Shown: positions 23,624 through 35,100 of the stretch, in pieces
Layout of the letters: the number at the start of each line of letters is the position of its first letter
Position numbering within the stretch: position 1 is the first letter of the stretch
DNA from: Anaerolineales bacterium
GTDB lineage: Bacteria; Chloroflexota; Anaerolineae; Anaerolineales; Villigracilaceae
Direction: 5' to 3'
DNA length: 64,000 nt
NCBI GenBank assembly: GCA_020634895.1
Contig: JACKAV010000007.1
Location: forward strand, 193,037 to 257,036
Program-made: the position numbers and the translations under genes
Notes under the pieces: model-generated
Told to the model about the DNA's origin: nothing
The model's input: only the letters and a program-made list of their open reading frames with translations
The model's database searches: none

Positions 23624-24640
23624 ATGTCCGCTTCATTTGCAATCGAAACCAACGATCTCGGTCGCATTTACAAACTGCGCGGCAGCAAGAAGGAAAAGCG
23701 CAAGGAATTGGTCGCTTTACAGAATGTTAACTTAACGGTGGAACGCGGTGAATTGTTTGGATTATTGGGACCGAACGGCGCCGGCAAAACGACGCTGATC
23801 AAAGTCCTGACCACGCTTCTTTCCCCGACCTCGGGCTGGGCGCGTGTTGCCGGACTGGATGTCCACGCTGAACCCGAAGTGGTGCGCCCGAAGATCAACA
23901 TGGTCTCAGGCGGCGAGTCTTCGGGTTATGGTCTGTTGACCGTGCGTGAAAATTTGTGGATGTTCTCGCAATTCTACGGTGTGCCCTCGAAGGAAGCGAA
24001 CGAGCGCATCGAGGCGTTGCTCGAAATGGTCGGCATGAAGGATAGGATGCACACAAAATCATCCGACCTCTCGACCGGTCTGCGCCAGAAGATGAACATC
24101 GTGCGCGGATTCCTCACCGAACCCGAAGTGCTGTTCCTCGACGAGCCGACTCTCGGTCTGGACGTGGGCGCCATGCGCGACGTCCGTAAGTTCATCCTCG
24201 ACTGGCTGAAAGCAGACGAAGAACGCACGCTCCTGCTGACAACTCACTATATGGCGGAAGCCGAAGAACTTTGCGACCGCGTTGCCATCATCAACAAGGG
24301 ACGCGTGCTCGCTTGCGATACTCCCACCGCGTTGAAGCAGGGTCTGCAAAAGGATGCGCTCTTCGAGATCGAGGTGAGTCCGCTCAACGGGTTGACACAG
24401 CAAAATTTGCTGGACCAGCCCGAGGTCACGAAGGCGGCGGTGACTGAGACAGAGACAGGCGCGAAGTTGAGTCTGAGTCTGGTCGAAGAATCCGCTCTAG
24501 CGCGCGTCATCAACCTGTTCACACAAAAGGAAGTGAAGGTGATGAACCTGACCAAGCGTCAGCCGACCCTCGAAGATGTGTTCGTGGATCTGGTTGGGCG
24601 GAGCATGGCTGAGGAGGAAGAACATGGAAGCGGTGAGTAG
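23624..24640 (+). CDS. ABC transporter ATP-binding protein (DrrA-like)
   Basis: 338 residues. Walker A LGPNGAGKTT, signature LSTGLRQKMN, Walker B VLFLDEPTLGLD, switch His in LLTTHYMAEA, and a C-terminal ~90-residue extension (VMNLTKRQPTLEDVFVDLVG) typical of daunorubicin/DrrA-like exporters. Overlaps the first permease by 17 bases. Strong AAGGAG site before the ATG. Confidence 0.92.
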   Translation: MSASFAIETNDLGRIYKLRGSKKEKRKELVALQNVNLTVERGELFGLLGPNGAGKTTLIKVLTTLLSPTSGWARVAGLDVHAEPEVVRPKINMVSGGESSGYGLLTVRENLWMFSQFYGVPSKEANERIEALLEMVGMKDRMHTKSSDLSTGLRQKMNIVRGFLTEPEVLFLDEPTLGLDVGAMRDVRKFILDWLKADEERTLLLTTHYMAEAEELCDRVAIINKGRVLACDTPTALKQGLQKDALFEIEVSPLNGLTQQNLLDQPEVTKAAVTETETGAKLSLSLVEESALARVINLFTQKEVKVMNLTKRQPTLEDVFVDLVGRSMAEEEEHGSGE

Positions 24641-25472
24641 AAAATATTCACGCAAATACACGGGCTGGCGATTGTTCTGGAATACCATCATCGCGCGCGC
24701 ATATCCGCGCATTGTCGGGCAGCAGCGTGAAGTTTCGTGGCTGGTGTTCGACCTCATCATGCCGATACTGGGTGTGGTCGCGTATGTGTTCGTGTATCGC
24801 GCTTTGAACGCGCCAGAGGAATACATCGGCTTCGTTGTGATGGGCGGCGCGATGACCGCGTTCTGGATGAATATTTTGTGGAGCATGTCGAGCCAGTTGT
24901 ATTGGGAAAAGGAACAGGGGAACCTTGCGCTTTACATCATGGCGCCGAATTCGATGATGGCGATTTTGCTCGGTATGGCGCTTGGCGGCATGCTGGCGAC
25001 CGCGCTGCGAGCAATCGTTGTAACGTTGATCGGTGTGTGGCTGTTCGGTGTATCGTTTACTGTGACGAATTATGTGCAGTTGATCCTTGTGTTCATGCTG
25101 GCGATGGTTGCTTTGTACGGCATGGGCATGATGATGGCGTCGGCGTTCCTGCTCTTTGGGCGCGAAGCCTGGCACATGGCGAACCTTGCGCAGGAACCGA
25201 TCTTTCTCGCGTCCGGTTTTTATTTCCCGATCAAGTCGCTGCCGTTCTGGGTGGCGGCGGGCGCTTCGATCATTCCGCTTACGCTCGGCATGGATGCCAT
25301 GCGTCAGTTGATCTTCCCGACCGGCTTCAAGTTCGGTTTTTTGACGGTGCATCTTGAGATCACCATCCTTGCTGTGTTGTGTGTGGTCTTTATCGTCACG
25401 GCAAAAGTTCTGCTTGGGCATATCGAGAAGATCGCCATACGCGAGGGCAGGATCACGGAAAGTCGGAGATAA
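24624..25472 (+). CDS. ABC-2 type permease 1
   Basis: 282 residues from the ATG at 24624 (MEAVSRKYS), preceded by GAGGAGG inside the ATPase gene; the open frame extends further upstream but without support. Six predicted membrane helices, with EKEQGNLALYIMAP in the coupling region and GFYFPIKSLPFW near the end, as in ABC-2/DrrB permeases. Confidence 0.9.
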   Translation: MEAVSRKYSRKYTGWRLFWNTIIARAYPRIVGQQREVSWLVFDLIMPILGVVAYVFVYRALNAPEEYIGFVVMGGAMTAFWMNILWSMSSQLYWEKEQGNLALYIMAPNSMMAILLGMALGGMLATALRAIVVTLIGVWLFGVSFTVTNYVQLILVFMLAMVALYGMGMMMASAFLLFGREAWHMANLAQEPIFLASGFYFPIKSLPFWVAAGASIIPLTLGMDAMRQLIFPTGFKFGFLTVHLEITILAVLCVVFIVTAKVLLGHIEKIAIREGRITESRR

Positions 25473-25480
25473 TAAAGAAA

Positions 25481-25546
25481 GTGTCAGGTATCAGGTGCCA
25501 AGTTACAGGTTTAGAACCTGACACCTGATACCTGGAACCTGATACG
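25481..25546. repeat. inverted repeat 'caggtatcaggt' between the two permease genes
   Basis: gtgtcaggtatcaggtgcca and its inverted partner acctgacacctgatacctgg plus a third unit aacctgatacgg. Fills the gap between the permease genes. Confidence 0.65.
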
Positions 25547-25554
25547 GAGTTTTT

Positions 25555-26409
25555 ATGCAAAATTCAACTTCATGGCGTTCGTTTCGTATGGCGGCGTGGC
25601 TGGGATGGGTGATCGAGTCGAACTGGACCGACCCGTTCCTGTTTGCTGTGTATTCCATCGTCAAACCGATCTCAGGTGCGGCGATTTTAGTGGTTATGTA
25701 TGGGATCATTTCGGGCGGCAATTTTGACACCCCGTTATTCCCATACATTTATTTGGGCAACGCCTTTTACATTTATGTCGGCGCGGTGATGACAGGCGTC
25801 TCATGGGCGGTGGTCGATGACCGTGAGCATTACAAGACGTTGAAATATATGTACATTGCGCCGATCAACATTCCCATTTATTTGCTGGGACGCGGCGTGG
25901 CGCGCTTCATTACCGGTTCCATTGCGGTGGTCATCACCATTGCGGCGGGGATCTGGTTCCTGAATGTCAATATCAACTTCGCGGAAGTGGATTGGCTCCT
26001 GTTCATCGTGACGTTGATCGTCGGTGTGGTGATGCTGGCGCTTCTGGGCTTGCTTTTGGCTGGTGTCACGTTGACGGTTGCCCGCCACGAAGGCTTTATC
26101 GGCGAAGCGACTGCCGGCGCGTTGTACATTTTCAGCGGCGCGATCTTCCCGCTGGATGTACTGCCGGCTTGGCTGCGTCCGATCGGATACTTCATGCCGA
26201 CCACATACTGGCTTGAGCTTCTGCGTCGCTCACTGGTTGGGAATGTCGCCGCGGCGTTTCCGACGCTGGCGAATTTCAGCGATTTGCAGATCCTCGGCAT
26301 CATGGTAGGACTAAGCATCTTCTTTGGGACCATCAGCATCTGGGTCTTTCGCTGGTGCGATAAATTCGCCCGTGAGCGCGGCCTGATCGATAGAACGACG
26401 AATTATTAG
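25555..26409 (+). CDS. ABC-2 type permease 2
   Basis: 284 residues with six membrane helices; DREHYKTLKYMYIAPINI marks the coupling-helix region and FSGAIFPLDVLPAWLRPIGYFMP the conserved C-terminal loop. It forms with the preceding ATPase and permease a heteromeric exporter of unknown substrate. Confidence 0.9.
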   Translation: MQNSTSWRSFRMAAWLGWVIESNWTDPFLFAVYSIVKPISGAAILVVMYGIISGGNFDTPLFPYIYLGNAFYIYVGAVMTGVSWAVVDDREHYKTLKYMYIAPINIPIYLLGRGVARFITGSIAVVITIAAGIWFLNVNINFAEVDWLLFIVTLIVGVVMLALLGLLLAGVTLTVARHEGFIGEATAGALYIFSGAIFPLDVLPAWLRPIGYFMPTTYWLELLRRSLVGNVAAAFPTLANFSDLQILGIMVGLSIFFGTISIWVFRWCDKFARERGLIDRTTNY

Positions 26410-26422
26410 AAATTTGAAGGCT

Positions 26423-26477
26423 TGATACATCGCGCGGCACTTGATGGGATAATACATCTGTGTTGCGCGATGTATCA
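26423..26477. promoter_or_regulatory. paired inverted 13-mers around the MOSC-gene promoter region
   Basis: TGATACATCGCGC (26423-26435) and its exact reverse complement GCGCGATGTATCA (26465-26477) flank 29 bases that contain GGATAATAC, a possible -10. The right arm ends 23 bases before the ATG. It could be a repressor dyad or an mRNA hairpin. Confidence 0.55.
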
Positions 26478-26500
26478 TTTAAAAGAGGAATCAACAAATC

Positions 26501-27148
26501 ATGAAATTGATCAGTATAAATGCAGGTAAGGAAAAGACTCAGATCAACAAAGGCAGGGAAGAGATCACGGGTATCTATAAATCCGCGTTGCAGGGACCGG
26601 TTCAGATCACCAAACTTGGAATTGAAGATGATTTTATCGGCAGCCCAAAACATCACGGCGGACCAGACCAGGCGCTTTACGTCTACGGCGGAGCGGATTA
26701 TCAATGGTGGGAACAGGAAACCGGACGGGAAATGCATCCCGGCATGTTTGGTGATAACCTGACCATCAGCGATTTGGAATGTGGAAACCTGAACATTGGA
26801 GATTTTCTTTATATCGGGGAGGTGAAATTACAAGTGACGAGTCCGCGCATTCCATGCAGTACGTTCGCCACGCGGATGGAAGATCCGCAGTGGGTGAAGA
26901 AATTCAGCGCGGAAAACCGCCCCGGCTTTTATGTCCGCGTGCTGCAGGAAGGGACTCTTACGGTGGAAGAAGATGTCCGCGTTGAGAAATACACCGGCGA
27001 AACACTCTCGTTGGTTCAGGTGTATCGTGATCATTATGAGAAGGAAAATAGAGACGAAGCAAACCTGCGGAAACATCTTGCGTCGCCGCTGTCCATTCGG
27101 ATGCGCGAAAAATACGAAGGTGAATTGCAGGCGTTGTTAAATACATAA
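26501..27148 (+). CDS. MOSC domain protein (YiiM-like)
   Basis: 215 residues. Features: HHGGPDQALYVYG near residue 50, ENLTI-like GDNLTISDL, and the MOSC cysteine in TSPRIPCSTFATRM. YiiM-type MOSC proteins bind molybdenum cofactor and reduce N-hydroxylated substrates such as 6-hydroxylaminopurine. The C-terminal 40 residues form the small helical 3-alpha domain of YiiM (LSLVQVYRDHYEK). AAGAGGAA precedes the ATG. Confidence 0.88.
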   Translation: MKLISINAGKEKTQINKGREEITGIYKSALQGPVQITKLGIEDDFIGSPKHHGGPDQALYVYGGADYQWWEQETGREMHPGMFGDNLTISDLECGNLNIGDFLYIGEVKLQVTSPRIPCSTFATRMEDPQWVKKFSAENRPGFYVRVLQEGTLTVEEDVRVEKYTGETLSLVQVYRDHYEKENRDEANLRKHLASPLSIRMREKYEGELQALLNT

Positions 27149-27149
27149 A

Positions 27150-27270
27150 AGTCGATTGCAGGTCAGGCTTTTAGCCTGACTACTGTGGAGTCCTGAAGTT
27201 CTACTTCAGGTACAACCATGGAGTCTCAAATTTCTACGTCAGGCGGAAAGTAGAAATTTCCGAGTCCTTT
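27150..27270. repeat. two inverted-repeat families after the MOSC gene
   Basis: gtcaggcttttagcctgac (27162-27180) is a short hairpin. It is followed by gaagttctacttcagg and gaaagtagaaatttccgag, relatives of the 2204-2254 element. Confidence 0.55.
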
Positions 27271-27289
27271 GTAGAAAGTCCAATGAATT

Positions 27290-27339
27290 AAAAAGACACT
27301 CACCCGGTAAAACTTCTAAAGCCGGGTGAGGGTCTTTTT
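27290..27339. terminator. bidirectional terminator between convergent genes
   Basis: AAAAAGAC-CTCACCCGG ... CCGGGTGAG-GTCTTTTT: a long stem with one interruption and A- and T-runs on the two sides, between the MOSC gene (+) and the LysM protein gene (-). Confidence 0.85.
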
Positions 27340-27356
27340 GGGGTGGGGTACTATTT

Positions 27357-28892
27357 CTAATGTGCGGGTTGAACGAGAGCAGGCAGTATGATGACCTGTC
27401 CCGGAATGAGTTGGGCATCGCTTGCGAGCTGGTTGGTCTGTTCGATCATTTCAGGGGAGATCTTCCAATCGAAGGCGACGGTTTCGAGCGTATCACCCCA
27501 GCGGACGGTATATTGCATTGCCTGACCGTTGTTGTGATACGTTGCCCAGTTCCAGCGGAAGACATCGAAGCCGCTCGTGCCGGTGCGACCGGAGCCGTAA
27601 CCATTCCACTCGTAGTTGATGGCGCCGCTTGTCAGGTCACCGGGAGTGTAGAGGGGAAGTTCTTCGATCATGCAGTCGCGTTCAGGTATATTGCGCACGA
27701 TATTCGAGATGGTCAGGCGGGTGTTGTTCTCATCGATACCCGCAACGACAAAGATGTGGTCGAAATATCCCGGGGTGACGTAAAGGGTGGCGTAGGAGTA
27801 GATCACGTCGCCGGTGTATAGATTTCCGTTTGTCTGAAAGTCATAGCTGCCCATCGGCTGGTCTGTGTGGAAGAGGGTGTAGGTTGCCGGGTCGAACGTG
27901 CCCCACGGTTGATCGTTCCATTTGGGGTTCGCGCCGGTGAAGGCTGCCGCATTTGCGGACCAGCTTCCGATGCGGTACGGGAAACTGTTGGCATCGCGCA
28001 GGATCGTCCATGCGAGCGGACCGCACATGCTGGCTGGGTTGGGGTAGCCGATCATTTCTTCCGAAACACGTTGGGCTTCCGCGCAGTTCTGTGCCAGGTA
28101 TTGCCGCCCGGCGGCGAGGTAATCGGGAACCTGCCAGTTGAGGTTGAACATGCTGTCAACGGTTTCGTTCGTGACGTAGCCCGAGTCGATCACCCAGTGG
28201 CAGGGGAGTTTTTTCATGACGGAGTAGATATAAGCATCGTTCGGTGTGCCGTTTTCCTGCCAATACGAAGTGACGTAAGATGCCCACTGTGATTGAAGCA
28301 CGCCGTCTGTCATGGGGATCGCCAATAAGCGGAAACTACCGTTGTATTCGCGGAACCAGACTACAAAGCCCTGCGTGAGGAAGACAGTGGCGACTTCATC
28401 GCCGAGATATGTGAGCGGATGCTGGAATTCGTTGAAGGTGAATTCATAGACGAACGGATCATCCGTGACGTTGAGCATGGTTCCCAGTGACCCGTTCCAT
28501 ATATAAAGCTGACGGCGTTCGGCGAGGTTGTATTTTTCGCCGATGGCGTTTTGCACGTTGGCAAGCATCTGTTCAGGTGTCAGGTCTTGCGGTTGGGTGA
28601 CGGCGCATCCGGCGGGGTTGGCGTAGGGGTAGGCTGGCGCTGTTTCCACGATTTGGTTGGAGACGGCTGCAGGTAAATCCAAGGGTTGGGAGGGCTGGGC
28701 AATTTCGGGCGCGGTCTGAAGCGCTGTGTCGGCGGAGAGGATCTCGGCGTACAGGGGAGCATCGTTTGTGATGTCTGCAAGTGTGAAAATATCCCGCAGT
28801 TGTGTAAATATCTGCGAGAACAGAAGCGCTGCGCTGGCGATGAGGGGAAAAATTATTTTTCCGATGAATTTTGTGGTGATTAGAAATTGCAT
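27357..28892 (-). CDS. secreted LysM protein with papain-like (C39-like) domain
   Basis: 511 residues. N-terminal signal/anchor helix (about 8-28), a Pro-rich linker, a middle domain with the Cys-containing ASMCGPLAWTILRD (about residue 290) and later FDHIFVVAGIDE with a candidate catalytic His, then a C-terminal LysM (YTVRWGDTLETVAFDWKISP ... PGQVIILP). The Cys/His arrangement resembles C39 or NlpC-like peptidases, while LysM binds peptidoglycan or similar glycans. A function at the cell wall is likely; exact substrate unknown. The start codon lies in one arm of an 11-bp inverted repeat. Confidence 0.75.
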   Translation of the reverse strand: MQFLITTKFIGKIIFPLIASAALLFSQIFTQLRDIFTLADITNDAPLYAEILSADTALQTAPEIAQPSQPLDLPAAVSNQIVETAPAYPYANPAGCAVTQPQDLTPEQMLANVQNAIGEKYNLAERRQLYIWNGSLGTMLNVTDDPFVYEFTFNEFQHPLTYLGDEVATVFLTQGFVVWFREYNGSFRLLAIPMTDGVLQSQWASYVTSYWQENGTPNDAYIYSVMKKLPCHWVIDSGYVTNETVDSMFNLNWQVPDYLAAGRQYLAQNCAEAQRVSEEMIGYPNPASMCGPLAWTILRDANSFPYRIGSWSANAAAFTGANPKWNDQPWGTFDPATYTLFHTDQPMGSYDFQTNGNLYTGDVIYSYATLYVTPGYFDHIFVVAGIDENNTRLTISNIVRNIPERDCMIEELPLYTPGDLTSGAINYEWNGYGSGRTGTSGFDVFRWNWATYHNNGQAMQYTVRWGDTLETVAFDWKISPEMIEQTNQLASDAQLIPGQVIILPALVQPAH

Positions 28893-28927
28893 GCCGTCAA
28901 CCTTCCGCGTACCTGAGTTGACGGCAT
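28891..28927. promoter_or_regulatory. 11-bp inverted repeat covering the start codon of the LysM gene
   Basis: ATGCCGTCAAC (28891-28901) and GTTGACGGCAT (28917-28927), loop 15 bases. On the minus-strand mRNA the loop holds the GGAAGG ribosome site and the stem overlaps the start codon, so folding could limit translation. Otherwise the 28893-29125 gap shows nothing recognised except the GAGGAAA site for the next gene. Confidence 0.45.
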
Positions 28928-29125
28928 TATTTCATTTACAAGGTGAATCCCTCAGTCGGGCTCTCCTGTATTCATTTGGTGATTTGTATCCATATCCTGC
29001 TGTGGGAATTCCCTTTCAATTTGGGCGCTTTTCCCGTATTTTGGAGGTAGGGAATCCCCCCATGTGAATCAACCAAACAATGTGCGAAAATAATCAAAAG
29101 CCCTTTTTGTGTTAGAGGAAAGCCC

Positions 29126-32100
29126 ATGAACAGTAGAATGACAAAAGCCGAGTTATTGGAAAAGCTTGAGGCGGCTGAGAAGCGGATCGCTGAGCTGGAA
29201 AACGCTGAGTCGTATCGTCATTTGGTGGAAAATATGGAGAAGGGGCGTGATTTTATTCGACAGGTAATGGATACGATGGGCGCCGGGCTGACCATTATTG
29301 ATAATGAGAGCCGTTTTGAGTATGTCAATCCTGCGTATGCCCGCATGATTGGGGTTGACCCTGAGGATTTGATCGGTCAACACCCGCACGATGTCACTGC
29401 GCCGGAAGATCAGGATAAGCTCAAGCATGCCTGGGAAGCCCGCAAGCAGGGGCAAACGAGTACGTATGAGACGCGCCTCATCCATGCCGACGGGCGTCTT
29501 ATTCCGGTGATGATCACCAGCACACCCCGTATTGCCGACGGCAAGATGACCGGGTCTCTGGCTGTGATCAAAGACCTGACAGACCGTGAACGGGCGAAAA
29601 AGGCGGAACAGAAAAATGAAGCCATTCTTGATATGTTCTTTTCCCAGTCGTTGGATGGCTTTTTCTTTATGATGATGGACGAACCCATCCAGTGGAATGA
29701 AAGTGTCGATAAAGAAAAAACACTGGATTATGTTTTCGGGCACCAACATGTGACGCGCATCAACAACGCCATGCTGGAGCAATATCATGCGACCCGCGAA
29801 GAATTCATGGGCAAGACCCCAAACGATATTTTTGCCCATGATATTCAACAGGGAAGGCGAACGTGGCGGCAGTTCTTCGATGAGGGGCACCTGCACATTG
29901 ACACATTCGAGCAAAGGTTTGACGGCTCGCCCATGTGGGTCGAAGGGGATTACCTCTGCATGTATGACGAACAGGGACACATCACGGGTCATTTTGGGAT
30001 ACAACGTGATGTCACTGAACGCAAACAAATGGAGACCGCCCTGCGGGAGGCTGAAGAACGCTGGCAATTCGCGTTGGAAGGTTCTGACGATGGCGTATGG
30101 GACCTGAACCTTAAGACCGAGAAGTTGTTTTACTCCAGTGGGTGGAAGTCGATGCTGGGGTATGCTGATCACGAGATCGGCGATACACGGGACGAATGGA
30201 AATCCCGCGTCCATCCGGATGACCTGCCCGGCGCTCTTGCCGCCATGGAAGAACATCTAACCAAAAAGACGGATTCCTACAGAAGTGAATACCGTATGTT
30301 CTGCAAGGACGGCAGTTTCAAATGGATCGCCGATCGCGGCAAAGTGGTCAAATGGTCTGCGGACGGTGAACCGACCCGTATGATCGGCACACATCGGGAT
30401 ATCACAGAGGGAAAATTATCTGAAACCCTTGTCATGGAAAGCGAGGAACGCTTCCGCGCATTGATCGCCAACGCTGCCGACATGATCATGGTGATCGATG
30501 GTCAGGGGAAGATTACGTTCGTCAGTCCTTCTTCGAAGCGTATCATTGGATATGCCCCGGAGGAGTTAATCGGTCGTGATTTCCGCGAAACCGTACACCC
30601 GGATGATCTTCCCATTGTGAACCGGTCGTTTGCACATCGCAGCCAAACACCGGGGACATCTCCAAACAAGATTCAAGCCCGCATCCTTCATAAGGACGGC
30701 AAATGGCGTATTGTGGATGCCCTGGGCACGAGCATGATAGATGACCCTGCCGTTCAAGGCATTATTTTGAACGTTCATGATGTGACCGAACGCACCCAAT
30801 TCGAAGATGAACTGGGAATTAAACAGCGGGAACTTGAACAAACCGTCCGCCAGCTTGAACAATCCCAGAGCACGCTGAGATCGTTGATCGAGTCGATCCC
30901 TGTACGCGTATTCTGGAAGGACAAGGACCTGCGTTATTTGGGATGTAACCGCCTGTTTGCGGAAGATGCCGGTTTTGAAGATCCGAATCGGCTTATCGGC
31001 AGGGACGATTTCGAACTGCCGTGGAAACAGTATGCGGAGCAATATCGCCAGGACGATAAGACCGTTATGGAAAGCGGCAAGGCTATACAAAATATCATCG
31101 AGCCGTTTAGGAATATTGGCGGTGGAACGATATGGTTGAATACGAACAAGACTCCACTCCATGACGCCGATGGAGAAGTGATCGGGCTTTTGGGGGCTTT
31201 TCTGGACATCACCGAACGCAAGCAGGCGGAGGAAAAGCTAAAGCAAAGCGAATCTCAATACCGCACATTGGTCGAAACATTGGATTTTGGCTTATGCCGT
31301 TGGAAACCGGATACCACCCTGACCTTTGCCAATGAGAATTACAAGAAGATGTACGGCGTGGAAGGGGAAGTGATCGGCAGGAAATGGATAGACTTTCTTC
31401 CGCGTGAGGCGCGGGGCGAGAAGGCGGTTTTCTATGGGGATGAGAGCCGTCAGCCCCGTTCCATCACATACGAGAACATGATCACCGCTTCGGATGGATC
31501 GGTGCACTATTACCAGTGGGTCGATACGCCCATTCTCAATCCGGACGGCGAAGCGTTGGAGTTTCAATCCGTTGGCATCGATATCACCGAAAGAAGGAAG
31601 GCTGAAGAGACGCTGCGTGAAAGCGAAGTGCGTTTGAAAGGCTTTTTGGATTCAACACCCGATGCCATGGTGATCACCAATTCGTTCGGAAAGGTGCTTT
31701 TGGCGAACAAGCAAACGGAGAACATCTTCGGTTATTCGCAGGAAGAATTGCTGGGGATGTCCGTCGATCAGCTTCTCCCGGAAGATGTGCGCGGCATTCA
31801 TGCCGATCATCGTGTTGGTTACCTGCAGGACCCGCAAAAATTGAATACCGGCGTTGAACGCGATATCCACGCACTTCACAAGAACGGTTTCGAATTTCCG
31901 GTGGAGATCAGCCTGAGTTCTCACACGATGGTGGATGGCGAAATGGTGGTCTTAAGTACCATCCGGGATGTGTCGCAGCGAAAACAGACCGAGAACTTGA
32001 TATTTGCCCAGCGCGACCTGGCACGTTTGTCGAATGCTGACCTAAACGATGAAGAAATATGGGCGGGCTGTTTGCACGCTGCCCTGCAGGTTTCGGAACT

Positions 32101-35100
32101 GGATAGCGGCGGATTTTACCTGTTCGATCAGGTAAAACGCGAGCTTCAACTTGTATATCATGTCGGCTTGAGTGGGGATTTCGTCCGCAGCACGGAGCGG
32201 TTTGGTGAGGATACCCCCAACGCAAAAGTGGTGTTCTCTGGAGAATCCATATATTTCGATGAACCCCATCTTGCAGCCGCCGATTACCATGTTCGCGAAG
32301 GGCTGCGTTCCATTGCAATGATTCCCATTCAACATCAGGGAAAAGTTCTGGGCTGCATGAATATCGCTTCGCATACGTTGGACCAGGTGCCGGAGTTTGC
32401 CCGCACGGCGCTGGAAACGCTATCTGCCGAAATCAGCAACGTCATCGTTTATCAGCGCGCCAAGGCGGCACTTGGCGAGAGCGAGGAAAAATATCGCGGT
32501 TTGATCGAGAGCCTGGATTCATCCGTATCCATGCTGGACGCTTCCGGTACCTTCCACTACATGAACCGGATCGGAAGTGAGCGCTTCTCGCTCTCACCCG
32601 AAGCTATGGTTGGAAAGAAGTTGCATGAGCTCTTCCCGACGGAAATAGCCGATTGGCAGTTGACGCAGACCCGCAAAGTGATCGAAACCGGCAGGGGATT
32701 GACCGAAGAGTTCGTTGCCAGTTTGCAGGGGAAAACGAAATGGTACCGTGCCAGCATTCAGCCTATCAGAAATGCGCAGGGGGAGGTGAAGCAGGTTGTC
32801 GTCAACTCACAGGATATTACCGAGACCAAACTGTCTTTGGAGCGGATCGGTGAAAGTGAAGAACGTTACCGTCTGCTGGCGGAGAACATATCCGATGTCA
32901 TCTGGGTGCTCGACCTGGATACTTCGCGTTTCCGATACGTCAGCCCATCGGTGCTCCATCTGCGCGGCTTTACCAGCCAGGAGGCGATGGAACAGAGTGT
33001 GAAGGATGCAATTTCCCCGGCTTCTTCGAAATATCTGGAGCAGGTTCTCCCCGGTCGTGTCGAGGAGTTTGGAAAGGGAGTCGCCGCCGTATTTATCGAC
33101 GAGCTTGAACAGCCTTGCAAGGACGGCTCCACGGTATGGACGGAATCCACGACCCGTTTCTTTGTCAACCCTGCGAACGGTCATTTGGAGGTGTATGGCA
33201 CCTCCCATAACATCACCGAGCGCAAAATAAATGACGAAGCGCTGCGTGCCAGTGAAGAGCGCTTCTCCACGATATTCCGCTCCAGCCCAATGGCGATCAT
33301 CCTGACGCGGATCGAAGACGGCGAGATCGTCAACGCCAACCAGGCATTTCTAAATATGCTTGGCTTCGAAAATTCGGAAGTATTGGGTCACACCACCCTC
33401 GACCTGAACATGTATATTGAACCTGAACTACGGCAGCAATATATAGATACGCTGCACCAAAAGGGCAGGATCAACGCTGTTGAGAACCAATTCCGCAAAA
33501 AGTCCGGTGAGATCGGGTCCATGCTGTTCTCCGCCGATCTGCTCGAATTGGACGATGAACAGTTCATGTTGAAGATGATGATCGACATCACCGACCGCAA
33601 GATGGCGGGTGAAGCCCTGAAAGACAGCGAAGAACGCCTGCGGCTCTCACTGTCCGCATCGAAACAGGGACTTTATGACCTGAACCTGAAGACTGGCGAA
33701 ACCATCGTCAATCGGGAATATGCCGAGATGCTGGGATACGACCCGGAAGAATTCATGGAGACGCATCAAGCCTGGCTGGACCGCCTCCACCCGGACGATA
33801 GGGATGCGGTTGCCAAGATATATTCAGATTACGTCGACGGATTGCTGCCCGAATTTCGCGTGGAATTCCGCCAACAGATGAAGAATGGCGCCTGGAAATG
33901 GATCCTTTCACTCGGCAAAGCAGTGGAATTCGATACCGATGGAAGACCGCTGCGCATGCTGGGCACTCATACTGATATTACCCAGCACAAAAGGGACGAA
34001 CAGGAACGTCAGATTCTTATTCATAACCTGGGCGAACGCGTCAAGGAACTCACCACCCTGCATCAGGCTTCACGCCTCTTTCAGGATACGGAATTATCGG
34101 AGACGGAGCTTCTTCAATTGCTGGTGGATATTCTTCCCCCCGCCTGGCAGTATCCCGGCTTTACTGCCGCGCGCATCACAGTGGGCGATTGGGAATACCG
34201 CTCAAAGGGATTTACCGAAACCCCGTGGATGCAAAAAGCTGGCTTTAGCCTGCCAGATCAACGCACGGGTCTCATTGAGATCGTCTATCTAAAGGAATTT
34301 CCCCCGGAGGATGACGGTCCGTTCCTGAAGGAGGAAACCAACCTGTTGGAGACGATGGCGGAGAGACTGCAAACCGCCCTGACGCGTCAGCTCATGGAAC
34401 GCGACCTGCGTAAACGTACCCAGGACCTTGCGAACCTCGCCGACGCCGGGCGCGCCATCAGCGCCACACTCGATATCAGCATCATCTATTCCCTGATCCA
34501 CCGTTATATTTCCTCGACCATGTCCTGTGATTTTCTTATTCTGTCTTCCTATGATCCTGAGAAGGAATTGCTCACCTGTGATTACCTGCAAACCCAGGAA
34601 GGTCCGCAGGATGTTTCAGGTTTCCCGTCCATTCAGTTGGAACCGCCGGGAAAGGGGACGCAGAGCATGGTCATTCGCAGCGGCGAATCTCTGCTTCTTT
34701 CGGATTATGAGAGCGCGTTGAAGAATACGGAAGATTACCTCTACTTTAATGAGAAGGCTGAGGTTGTTGAAACAGTTCAGGATGAGGATGAGCGGGTCCG
34801 CTCTGCCATCCTCGTTCCGCTTAAGATTCGCGGCGAGGTGGTGGGAATCCTCCAGGTGCAAAGTCTTGAGTTGAATGCCCATACGAAAGACCACCTGCAA
34901 TTTGTGGAGGCATTGGCGTTCCATATTTCTGCGGCGATAGCCAATGCGCGGCTGTTTGCGGAGTTGGAAGACCGCGTCCGCCAGCGTACCGCCGAAGTGC
35001 AGGACCTGTACGATAATGCTCCCACTGGCTATCACTCTCTGGATGCAGAAGGAAAGATCATTCTCATCAATCAGACCGAATTGGACTGGCTGGGTTACAC

